Source of the DNA: Streptomyces dengpaensis
GTDB taxonomy: Bacteria; Actinomycetota; Actinomycetes; Streptomycetales; Streptomycetaceae
Direction of reading: 5' to 3'
Assembly (NCBI RefSeq): GCF_002946835.1
Contig: NZ_CP026652.1
Span: 806,001 to 870,000, forward strand
Length of the DNA: 64,000 nucleotides
Both the position numbers and the translations under genes were made by a program. Position 1 is the stretch's first letter. Every line of letters begins with the position of its first letter. Below are positions 18,277 to 25,513 of this stretch, one piece after another. Under the pieces are notes generated by a model. The model made no database searches, was not told the origin of the DNA, and worked only from the letters and a program-made list of their open reading frames with translations.

Positions 18277-18400
18277 AGCAGTGGCGCAACGCGTGGACCC
18301 GGGCGACCTCCTCGGAGGTGCCCGGGTCCCAGGTGCAGGTCTCGGCGGCGACGATGCGGTGCCGGAAAGGCCGGATCCGCGGCCGGTCGTCGGCCGCGGC
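18275..18400 (-). pseudogene. Possible C-terminal remnant of a lost gene (41 codons)
   Basis: On the - strand a frame opens after a TGA at 18401-18403 and runs to TAA at 18275-18277 with nearly all third positions G or C; part of it reads VAAETCTWDPGTSEEVARVH. It has no ATG, GTG or TTG and no ribosome-binding site. It may be the tail of a decayed gene. A strong hairpin (18295-18329) overlaps it, so chance openness of GC-rich palindromic DNA is also possible. Confidence 0.25.
18295..18329. terminator. Strong hairpin downstream of the amidase gene
   Basis: GGACCCGGGC pairs with GCCCGGGTCC and, past a one-base bulge, ACCTCC pairs with GGAGGT around a TC loop. It may act as a second terminator between the amidase gene and the convergent 58-aa gene. 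Confidence 0.5.
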
Positions 18401-18471
18401 TCACCTGATCGGCATGGGAGTGAGTCCGGCACGCCCATGCTCTCGGCGATCGCGACGGTTCCTGCCGGGGG

Positions 18472-18648
18472 TCAGTCGACGCTGGGCAGGATGTGGGGCT
18501 CGGCGAGGTCGTCCTCGTAACCCGCGAGGCGGATCGGGGCGGACCTGGCCCACACGTCGAGGCTTCCGAGCTTCTTCTCGGGCCCACGGACCGCGCGCTC
18601 CACGCGTTCCTTGGGGCGCTGATCGCGATTCGTCTTCTCCGGTGTCAC
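18472..18648 (-). CDS. Small basic hypothetical protein, 58 aa
   Basis: A GTG start at 18648 is preceded by a strong AAGGAG site six bases upstream and opens a 58-codon frame with G/C-rich third positions. The product is basic at its N-terminus (MTPEKTNRDQRPKERVERAV) and then reads GSLDVWARSAPIRLAGYEDD before ending EPHILPSVD. The composition and clear ribosome-binding site argue for a real gene. I recognise no domain and no membrane segment. It is convergent with the amidase gene. Confidence 0.65.
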   Translation of the reverse strand: MTPEKTNRDQRPKERVERAVRGPEKKLGSLDVWARSAPIRLAGYEDDLAEPHILPSVD

Positions 18649-19249
18649 CGCGCACTCCTTATGTGTCGGGTCACCCTCGGGACGTACAGGTCCGGTCCGC
18701 TCCGGTCGCCTGACGCCCGCTCGGGTCTGAATCGAAGACAGTCAGGGACGCGGTGGCGCCGGTAACTCGTCTGAGAGCAGGCCGTGGTGACCGGCTTGTC
18801 CCGGGACGGACCGTGGGTGTGGGTGGAACCCCGAAAAGCTGTCCGTCCCTTATAGATTAACCAAATGAGCGGGCACCCGCTCGATGGGGCTGAAAACAAG
18901 AGGTTACTGTCACGCGTCACCCAGCATCCATCAGGCCCCAATCTGCGGTGATTTGAAACATGATGCCCTCTTCGAGGCCGCCCATTCGGCTCAATACCGC
19001 CCCTGGGCCGTGCCCGGACCCGCGCGCTCACCACCGGACTTGGGGCGCCGTCCTGGTGGCCGAACACGGAGTGATCCCAGCCCTGTTGACCGGCGGCGCA
19101 CCGGCAAAGACGGGCGGCGTACCGGAAAAGGGGAACGGGTCCACCCATCTTTGAACACGGGACGCAGTTCAGGTCCCGTTGGCCGATTCGCAAGGCGGCC
19201 ATGATCTGCTGACGCACGGCAACGGCTTTTCTCGCGGGAGGACTGACGC
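18649..19249. other. 601-bp intergenic region without a supported gene
   Basis: The gap separates the divergent 58-aa gene and HD-domain gene. It holds a relatively AT-rich stretch (about 18840-18970), a small inverted repeat GAGCGGGCACCCGCTC (18867-18882) and a near-repeat of a GGCGGCGYACCGGMAAAG unit (about 19092-19130). Candidate short frames have no ribosome-binding site. Promoters for both flanking genes are the likely content. Confidence 0.45.
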
Positions 19250-19810
19250 ATGGAGCTGCGCAGCGTCGAGGAGCTGATGGATCTGCTGCACGCCTGCCGG
19301 GGCGCTTGGGACACCCCGGACCGCAGTGGCGACCCGGTCGATCTGCACGATCACGCGCTGCAGACCGCCGCACTGCTGCGCCGCGGCCATCCCAGCGACA
19401 AGGAACTCCAGGTGGCGGGCCTGGTGCACGACATAGGCCATCTGCTCAGGCCGGGTGACGACGCCGGTCACGCCGACGTCGCGGCCGACGCGGTACGGCC
19501 CCTGCTCGGCGAGCGGGTCTCCCGCCTCGTACGGATGCATGTCGCGGCGAAGCGCTATCTGGCGACCACGTCGCCGGGCCGCGGGCTGTCCCCGCAGAGC
19601 GCGCTGACCCTGACGGTGCAGGGCGGTGCCATGACGCCGCACGAGGCCGCCGCGTTCGAGCGCGATCCGATGTCCGAGGACGCGGTGACCCTGCGGCAGG
19701 CCGACGACGCGGGCAAGGTCGTCGGCCTGGACGCCGGGGTCATGGAGGACTGGCGCACGGTCCTGGAGCTGGTGGCGGCCCAGCACGCGCGCCTGGGAGC
19801 CGTCGACTGA
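19250..19810 (+). CDS. HD-domain protein resembling PhnZ/MIOX-type diiron oxygenases
   Basis: The 186-aa protein has an HD-domain metal set: H35, H60-D61 in VHDIGH, H74, H97 and D152 in LRQADDAGK. These correspond in order and spacing to the diiron ligands of PhnZ (H34, H58, D59, H80, H104, D161), an oxygenase that cleaves a C-P bond. H64 and K101 match other active-site positions. The Tyr at PhnZ position 24 is not present (RSGDPV here), and no phosphonate genes are nearby, so the substrate is unknown and may be a polyol or other organic phosphate. A GGGAGGA site precedes ATG 19250. Confidence 0.75.
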   Translation: MELRSVEELMDLLHACRGAWDTPDRSGDPVDLHDHALQTAALLRRGHPSDKELQVAGLVHDIGHLLRPGDDAGHADVAADAVRPLLGERVSRLVRMHVAAKRYLATTSPGRGLSPQSALTLTVQGGAMTPHEAAAFERDPMSEDAVTLRQADDAGKVVGLDAGVMEDWRTVLELVAAQHARLGAVD

Positions 19811-19825
19811 CGGCACGCGGTGACC

Positions 19826-19855
19826 GCCGGGGCCGGGGACCAGGGCGGCCCCGGC
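19826..19855. terminator. Hairpin between convergent HD and SDR genes
   Basis: GCCGGGGCCG pairs perfectly with CGGCCCCGGC (10 bp, 10-nt loop) in the 99-bp gap between genes ending at 19810 and 19910. Confidence 0.7.
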
Positions 19856-19909
19856 ACGTCCACCTGGGCACGTTCACGCGACGGTGAGCTCCGTGGCCGG
19901 CACCCGCCG

Positions 19910-21385
19910 TCACCACTTGCCGGGCGCGTAGTCCTTCATGAAGACGCCGTACAGGTCCTCGCCCTGCTCGCCCCGGACGATCGGGTCGTACACGCGGGCC
20001 GCCCCGTCGATGAGGTCGAGGGGTGCGTGGAAGCCCGCGTCGGCGAGACGCATCTTGTCGGGGTGCGGGCGCTCGTCGGTGATCCAGCCGGTGTCGACGG
20101 CTGTCATCAGGATGCGGTCCTTCTCGAACATCTCCTGGGCGCTGGTGCGCGTGAGCATGTTCAGGGCGGCCTTGGCCATGTTGGTGTGCGGGTGGCCCGC
20201 GCCCTTGTAGCCGCGGTTGAAGACGCCCTCCATCGCGGAGACGTTCACGATGTACGTGCGCCTGGCGCCGGCGGCCGCCATCGCCGCGCGCAGGCGGCTG
20301 ATCAGGATGAACGGCGCCGTCGAATTGCAGAGCTGGACCTCGAGGAGCTCGACCGGCGTGACCTCCTCGACCGCCTGGATCCAGCTGTTGGTGTCGTGCA
20401 GGTCGGGGACGAGCCCCCCCGCGTCGATCGCCGTACCGGCCGCGATCCGCTCCAGGGAGGCCGAGCCGGAGACCAGGGCCAGATCGGTGACGTCCTGCGC
20501 GGTGAGCGCGCCGCCCCCGGCGACCGGGAGCGCGGCGACGGCGCCGGAGCCGAAGGTGCCGATCACCTCGGCGGGCGGCAGCTCACCGGCGGGCAGCGGG
20601 CCCGCCTCGGCGGCGACCAGTTCGCTGTATGCCTGCGGGGAGCGGCGTACGGTCTGGGCCGCGTTGTTGATCAGGATGTCGAGCGGGCCCGCGGCGGCGA
20701 CCGAGTCGGCGAGGGCGACGACCTGGGCCGGGTCGCGCAGGTCGATGCCGACGATCTTCAGACGGCCGATCCACTCGTCGCTGTCGGGCATGGACTTGAA
20801 GCGGCGGATCGCGTCGTTCGGGAAACGCGTGGTGATCGTGGTGTGCGCGCCGTCGCGCAGCAGGCGCAGCGCGATGTACATGCCGATCTTGGCGCGGCCG
20901 CCGGTGAGCAGCGCGCGCTTGCCGGTGAGGTCGGCTCGGGCGTCGCGGCGGGACCGGTTCTCGGCGGCGCAGTCCTGGCAGAGCTGGTGGTAGAAGTAGT
21001 CGACCTCGACGTACCGCGCCTTGCAGATGTAGCAGGAGCGCGGGCGCTGGAGTATCCCCGCGATCTCTCCGGCCCCGGTCACGGACGAGGGCAGGATGCC
21101 CTCGGTCTCGTCGTCGATGCGCTGCGCGGAGCCGGTCGCCGTGGCCTCGGTGACCGCCTTGTCGTGGGCGGTCTTGGCGGCCCGGCGCTCCTGACGGCGG
21201 CGCTGCTTGACCGTGCGGTAGATGCCCGCGGTGGCGCGCCGCACGGCGATGGCATCGGGGTGGTCGACCTCGATCTTCTCGAGTTCGTCGAGCACGCTGA
21301 GGCAGACGGCCAGCCGCTCGGGGTCGATGCCAGGCCCGTAGGACATCTCGTCCATGGCCGCGGGGCCGTCCTCTGTCACCGTCAT
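19910..21385 (-). CDS. SDR-family protein with N-terminal zinc ribbon
   Basis: The 491-aa protein has a helical, basic N-terminal region (about 1-110, TVKQRRRQERRAAK), a probable zinc site of two CxxC pairs (CYICK and CQDC, 15 residues apart, about 118-140), and a Rossmann SDR domain from about 155. The cofactor loop is TGGRAKIG, the NNAA motif is present (ILINNAAQ), and Ser is found in NVSAMEG. The catalytic YxxxK motif reads TNMAK, so Thr takes the place of Tyr. The SDR domain also has an insertion of roughly 60 residues after NNAA. It may be an atypical reductase or a binding protein. ATG 21385 has GAGGA upstream; ATG 21355 is possible. Confidence 0.8.
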   Translation of the reverse strand: MTVTEDGPAAMDEMSYGPGIDPERLAVCLSVLDELEKIEVDHPDAIAVRRATAGIYRTVKQRRRQERRAAKTAHDKAVTEATATGSAQRIDDETEGILPSSVTGAGEIAGILQRPRSCYICKARYVEVDYFYHQLCQDCAAENRSRRDARADLTGKRALLTGGRAKIGMYIALRLLRDGAHTTITTRFPNDAIRRFKSMPDSDEWIGRLKIVGIDLRDPAQVVALADSVAAAGPLDILINNAAQTVRRSPQAYSELVAAEAGPLPAGELPPAEVIGTFGSGAVAALPVAGGGALTAQDVTDLALVSGSASLERIAAGTAIDAGGLVPDLHDTNSWIQAVEEVTPVELLEVQLCNSTAPFILISRLRAAMAAAGARRTYIVNVSAMEGVFNRGYKGAGHPHTNMAKAALNMLTRTSAQEMFEKDRILMTAVDTGWITDERPHPDKMRLADAGFHAPLDLIDGAARVYDPIVRGEQGEDLYGVFMKDYAPGKW

Positions 21386-21530
21386 CGCCGTTGCCGTTCC
21401 TCGGGTTGTGCGCCGCGTTCGAACCGCGCTCGCTGTCGAAGGCGGAATTTTACGGAGCAATGGTGCGCAGCACCAAACCCGAGATGATCAACGGCCGTCA
21501 GGAACCGCAGGCGACGGGCCTTCAGGGGCC

Positions 21531-22865
21531 TCAGGACCCGCAGGCGGCGATCAGCGTCTCCACCTCCTCGGACAGCGCACGCGCCAGCAGATCCAGGTCC
21601 GGCACGGCCTCGGCGTCGGCGACGAGCCCGTAGTGGACACGCCCGCGGTACGTCGAGACGGCCACCGCCAGCGCCTGCCCGCGGGCCAGCGGGGCGAACG
21701 GATAGACCTCGGCGAGCGGGCAGCCGCCGAGCTTCAGGCCGAGGCTGGGCAGCGGCACGCTGGTGACGAGGATGTCGAACAGCAGCCGGGCCGCCTGGCC
21801 GACGACGGGCCCGCCGAGCCGGTGCCCGAGCGGCGGCACATGATCGGCGAGCAGGGCGACGGCGCCGGCTCCCCGGTTGGGCCCCGCGTCCTTGTTGCGG
21901 TCCATCGCCGTCCGCACCGTCCGCAGCCGGCCGAGCGGGTCCGGGTCGCCGACGGGGAGCGGCATCAGGTACCCGGAGAGCCGGTTGCCCTGGGGGTGCG
22001 CGGTGCGCGGGCGGCGTTTGGAGACGGGGATCAGGGCACGGGGTGTGACGCCCGCGCTGCCGTCGCCGCGCTCGTCGAGCCAGGTGCGCAGGGCGCCGGC
22101 GACGACGGCGATCAGGACGTCGTTGACGGTGCCGCCGACGCTCTTGCGGACCCGGTGCACATCGTCCAGGTCGAGGACCACGCCCGCGGTACGGCGGGTT
22201 CCGGTGGGCTGTGAGGTCAGGGCGGGCGAGGAGCGGACGTCCAGGGTGGCACGGGCGACGGAGGCGCCGATGTCGAGGGCACGGCCCATGTCGGAGAGGG
22301 TGCCGCGGACGAGGCCCGGCAGCTTGCGGACGTCCGGGAGGAGCCCCCTGGGCGGCTCGGCGGGACGTCGGCGGAGCTCCGGCATGTCCACCGGGTCCAT
22401 GATGGCGGCGGCCAGCATGAGCGCCCGCAGCCCGTCGGCGAGCGCGTGGTGGAACTTGAAGAGCACGGCGAACGACACGCCGTCCTCGCCGGGCAGCACA
22501 TGCGCCTCCCACGGCGGCCGCCCGCGCTCCAGCGGGCGTTCCATCAGCCTGCCCGCGACCGCGTGGAAGTCCGCGGTCGGCGCGTGCAGCCGGACGTGGT
22601 CGAGCGGCTCGAAGTCGGGCGCGGGTTCGCGGGCCGCGCTCCCGAAGGCGAGCGGGGCGCGTGGCTGCCACTGCCAGACGTCACGGATCCGCATGCGCAG
22701 CCCGGGAACCGCGGCCGCGCGCGCCGCGAGCAGATCGGCGGCGTGCGCGCCCGCGGTGGGCGAGTGGGCCGCGAAGACGCCGAGGGCACCCAGGTGTATG
22801 GGGTGCTCGGCGGACTCGATGTTCCAGAACGCCAGGTCGAGTGGTGCCAGGAGGTCAGGTGTCAC
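21531..22865 (-). CDS. Wax ester synthase / diacylglycerol acyltransferase (WS/DGAT) family protein
   Basis: The 444-aa acyltransferase has the HHxxxDG catalytic motif (FHHALADG, H139-H140), the N-terminal PLDLAFWNIES...MHLGALGVF-type block, and C-terminal blocks VNDVLIAVVAGALR and NRLSGYLMPLPVGDPDPLGR. Family members join acyl-CoA to diacylglycerol or fatty alcohols, giving storage triacylglycerol or wax esters in actinobacteria. GTG 22865 has GAGGTGA suitably placed; a TTG at 22889 is a weaker choice. It lies upstream of the SDR gene on the same strand with a 145-bp gap. Confidence 0.9.
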   Translation of the reverse strand: MTPDLLAPLDLAFWNIESAEHPIHLGALGVFAAHSPTAGAHAADLLAARAAAVPGLRMRIRDVWQWQPRAPLAFGSAAREPAPDFEPLDHVRLHAPTADFHAVAGRLMERPLERGRPPWEAHVLPGEDGVSFAVLFKFHHALADGLRALMLAAAIMDPVDMPELRRRPAEPPRGLLPDVRKLPGLVRGTLSDMGRALDIGASVARATLDVRSSPALTSQPTGTRRTAGVVLDLDDVHRVRKSVGGTVNDVLIAVVAGALRTWLDERGDGSAGVTPRALIPVSKRRPRTAHPQGNRLSGYLMPLPVGDPDPLGRLRTVRTAMDRNKDAGPNRGAGAVALLADHVPPLGHRLGGPVVGQAARLLFDILVTSVPLPSLGLKLGGCPLAEVYPFAPLARGQALAVAVSTYRGRVHYGLVADAEAVPDLDLLARALSEEVETLIAACGS

Positions 22866-22989
22866 AGGTTCGCTCTCACCTCGAGTCAAAGGCTTGCTCT
22901 CATGTCAACGACGGGTGAGCAAGCAGTCAACCGCCGACAAGCGATTACGGTCAAGTACGATCAAGCTACGCACAGTTAACAGCAGATTA

Positions 22990-23019
22990 AGTCCCACCCC
23001 TCGTGAGAGGGGTGGGACT
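22990..23019 (-). terminator. Terminator of the GH92 gene
   Basis: AGTCCCACCCCTC pairs perfectly with GAGGGGTGGGACT (13 bp, loop GTGA). In the - direction it follows the GH92 stop at 23066 and is followed by an AT-rich run (TTAATCTGCTGTTAA). Confidence 0.8.
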
Positions 23020-23065
23020 CAAGGGGCTCAAGGAGCGTCTGAGGTGCAGCCTGTCCTCTTCGTGC

Positions 23066-25405
23066 TCACTTCAGGGCCGGCGGCGCGGCATCGGCGGACG
23101 TCCCCCACCCGGACGGCTCGGAGCCGACCGTGAAGGAGAGCGAGCGCAGTCCTCGCAGCGCGTCGGTCGTCAGATACGTACGGCCGTACGGGGACCCGTC
23201 CGCGCGGGCCGACTGGATGTACCGGTCGCTGTCCGAGGTGCCCGGTGCCGTGACCGTCAGGGCGCTGCGCGGGTAGTAGCGCCGGTCGAGCGTCAGGTCG
23301 ACCCGCTCGAAGACGGGCGTCGACAGGCCCCAGGTGTCGTAGCCGGGCTGCACCGGGAAGATCCCGATGGACGAGAGCACGTTCCAGGCGGACATCGTGC
23401 CCAGGTCGTCGTTGCCGGTCATCCCGGTCGGCGTGTCCGTGAACAGGGTCAGCGCGGCATGCACCACGTCGGTCGTCTTCCACGGCTGACCGGTCGAGAG
23501 GTAGGTGTACGGGGCGATGAGGTCGGGCTCGTTCTGCGGGTTGTACTTGTCCGCGTTGTAGTAGTCATACGGGCCGTTGACCCACACCTCGCGGGCGGTC
23601 TTCGCGGGGTCCTTGAGCAGCTGCTCGTACGCGAAAAACGAGTCGAGCCGGTCGTTGGCCGCCTGCTTGCCGCCGATGAGGCCGACCATGCCCGGCAGGT
23701 CCTGCGGCACCAGCCACTGGTACTGCCAGGACGTGCCCTCGTGGAAGCCCTCGCTCTGTGCCGGGTCCGCCGGTCCGGTGAAGACGCCGGAGGCGTCCCG
23801 CGCCCGGAAGAATCCCGTCGAACCGTCATGGACGGTGCGGTAGTTCTGGGCCCGTGCGGCATAGCGCGCGGCATCCGCGTCATGGCCCAGATCCCGGGCC
23901 ATCGCCCCGAGCATCGCGTCCGACAGGGCGTACTCCAGCGTCGCGGACGCCCCGTGGTCGTAGTCCGAGTCACCGGGCTTCGCGTGCGGCCGGCCCTTGA
24001 CGTACGGCGCGAAGCCGTTCGCCATGTACTCCTTGTTCGCCTCGCGGCCCACCGCCGGCGAGTCGGCGGGCGGCACCCCGTCGGCGTTCTTCTTCAGGGC
24101 GCGGTAGGCCCGCTCCTCGTACCCCTTGAGCAGGCCCTGCTGATAGGCGTTGGTGAGGAACGGGGTGACCGGGTCGCCGGTCATGATGTTCGTCTCGACC
24201 GTGCCGTAGCCCCACTTGGGCAGCCAGCCGCTCTCCTCGTCGATCTTGATGACGGAGATCGCCATGTCCCGCGCCTCACGCGGCGCGAGCAGGGACAGCA
24301 GCTGCGACTGGGTGCGGTAGGTGTCCCACAGCGACCAGTTCTGGTAGTACGTGAACCCCTGGGCGCGGTGGATCTTCTGGTCCCAGCCGGTGTAGCGGCC
24401 GTCGGCGTCGCTGCCGATGTTCGGCGCGAGGAAGGACCGGTAGAGCGACGAGTAGAACGTACGGCGCAGGGTGTCGCCGCCGCCCTGGGCGCGTACGTCG
24501 TCGAGCCGGTCCTCCCAGGCGCGGCGGGCCGCCCCACGGACGGCGTCGAACGAACGGCCGCCCTCGGAACGGAGGTTGACTGCCGCGCCGTCGGCATCCA
24601 CGTACGAGAGCGCGGTGGTCGCCTCGACCGTACGGTCCTCGGTGGTGTCGAAGCGGACGAAGGCGCCGTTCCGGCCGTTGCTCACCGACTGCCGGGAGCT
24701 CTCGGTGACCGTGTCGCCGTTCCAGGTGCCCGAGGTCGTGAACGGCCGGTCGAAGCGGGTGATCGTGTACACGGTGTACGGCTTCGTGGGCTGGCAGAAG
24801 CCGCTGCCGGTGATCGCCGTGCGCACGGTCCGGTTGTCGAGGATCTCGACCTTGGTGGAGATGGTGCTGTGCAGCGACTGCCCGGTGTTGAGCAGCACAT
24901 TGGCCTTGTCCGTGGCCGGGAAGGTGTAGCGCTGTACGCCGGTGCGCGCGGTGGCCGTCAGCTCGGCGTCGATGCCGGTCTTGAGTCCGACTTTGTAGTA
25001 GCCGGGGCTCGCCTTCTCGCTGTCGTGGCTGAACTCGGCCTGGTACTGGGCGTAGTCCGTCCGCGTGACGTCACCGGTCGTCGGCAGCACGGGCAGGTCG
25101 CCGCCGAGGCCGCAGCCGACGCCCGACAGATGGACGAGGGAGAAGCCGCGGATGTGGTTCTGGGAGTAGTCGTAGCCGGTGTTGTGGCCGGTGTCCGGGG
25201 AGAACTGCACCATGCCGAAGGGCACAGCGGCGCCGGGATAGGTGTTGCCCTCGTTCTCCGTTCCGATGAACGGGTTGACCAGATCGGTGAGTTGACCGTC
25301 GCGTGGCCCGGCGGCCTGAGCGGCCGGGCCGGCGAGTGTGCCGCCGAGGAGCACGGCCGCCGCGACCGCCGTTCTCGCACCGCGTAGTCGTTGGGTCCAT
25401 CTCAT
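23066..25405 (-). CDS. Secreted GH92 alpha-mannosidase
   Basis: This 779-aa secreted enzyme has a signal peptide (ending AAQAAG) and the two GH92 hallmarks: an N-terminal VNPFIGTENEGNTYPGAA / PFGMVQFSPDT block and a C-terminal TGNDDLGTMSAWNVLSSIGI block, whose Asp residues act as general base. GH92 enzymes are calcium-dependent exo-alpha-mannosidases, often alpha-1,2. With the GH76 mannanase at 2582 it would trim mannan side chains. It is the last gene of a three-glycosidase - strand group but has its own candidate operator 24 bp upstream and its own terminator. Confidence 0.92.
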   Translation of the reverse strand: MRWTQRLRGARTAVAAAVLLGGTLAGPAAQAAGPRDGQLTDLVNPFIGTENEGNTYPGAAVPFGMVQFSPDTGHNTGYDYSQNHIRGFSLVHLSGVGCGLGGDLPVLPTTGDVTRTDYAQYQAEFSHDSEKASPGYYKVGLKTGIDAELTATARTGVQRYTFPATDKANVLLNTGQSLHSTISTKVEILDNRTVRTAITGSGFCQPTKPYTVYTITRFDRPFTTSGTWNGDTVTESSRQSVSNGRNGAFVRFDTTEDRTVEATTALSYVDADGAAVNLRSEGGRSFDAVRGAARRAWEDRLDDVRAQGGGDTLRRTFYSSLYRSFLAPNIGSDADGRYTGWDQKIHRAQGFTYYQNWSLWDTYRTQSQLLSLLAPREARDMAISVIKIDEESGWLPKWGYGTVETNIMTGDPVTPFLTNAYQQGLLKGYEERAYRALKKNADGVPPADSPAVGREANKEYMANGFAPYVKGRPHAKPGDSDYDHGASATLEYALSDAMLGAMARDLGHDADAARYAARAQNYRTVHDGSTGFFRARDASGVFTGPADPAQSEGFHEGTSWQYQWLVPQDLPGMVGLIGGKQAANDRLDSFFAYEQLLKDPAKTAREVWVNGPYDYYNADKYNPQNEPDLIAPYTYLSTGQPWKTTDVVHAALTLFTDTPTGMTGNDDLGTMSAWNVLSSIGIFPVQPGYDTWGLSTPVFERVDLTLDRRYYPRSALTVTAPGTSDSDRYIQSARADGSPYGRTYLTTDALRGLRSLSFTVGSEPSGWGTSADAAPPALK

Positions 25406-25428
25406 GGGCGGGGACGCCTCCTCAAGGC

Positions 25429-25444
25429 TTGGACAACGCTGTCA
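25429..25444. promoter_or_regulatory. LacI-like operator upstream of GH92
   Basis: TTGGACAACGCTGTCA contains the dyad GACA-N4-TGTC centred on a CG step, as in LacI/GalR operators. It differs clearly from the three CTTCCAACGWTG sites of this window, so a different regulator may act here. Confidence 0.45.
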
Positions 25445-25513
25445 CAGCACAGCGCGAGCATTCTTCGTCGTGCGTACTCGTCAAGAGTCGTGACCGGCAG
25501 GTCAGTTCGGCTG

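Noticed and set aside
18784..18855. 23-codon + strand frame starting GTGGTGACC in the gap after the 58-aa gene
   Set aside because: No ribosome-binding site and no sign of attenuator-like hairpins; more likely chance.
18645..19373. 242-codon - strand frame across the intergenic gap and HD gene start
   Set aside because: Runs through the HD gene's ribosome-binding site on the opposite strand, has no domain and shows irregular codon bias.
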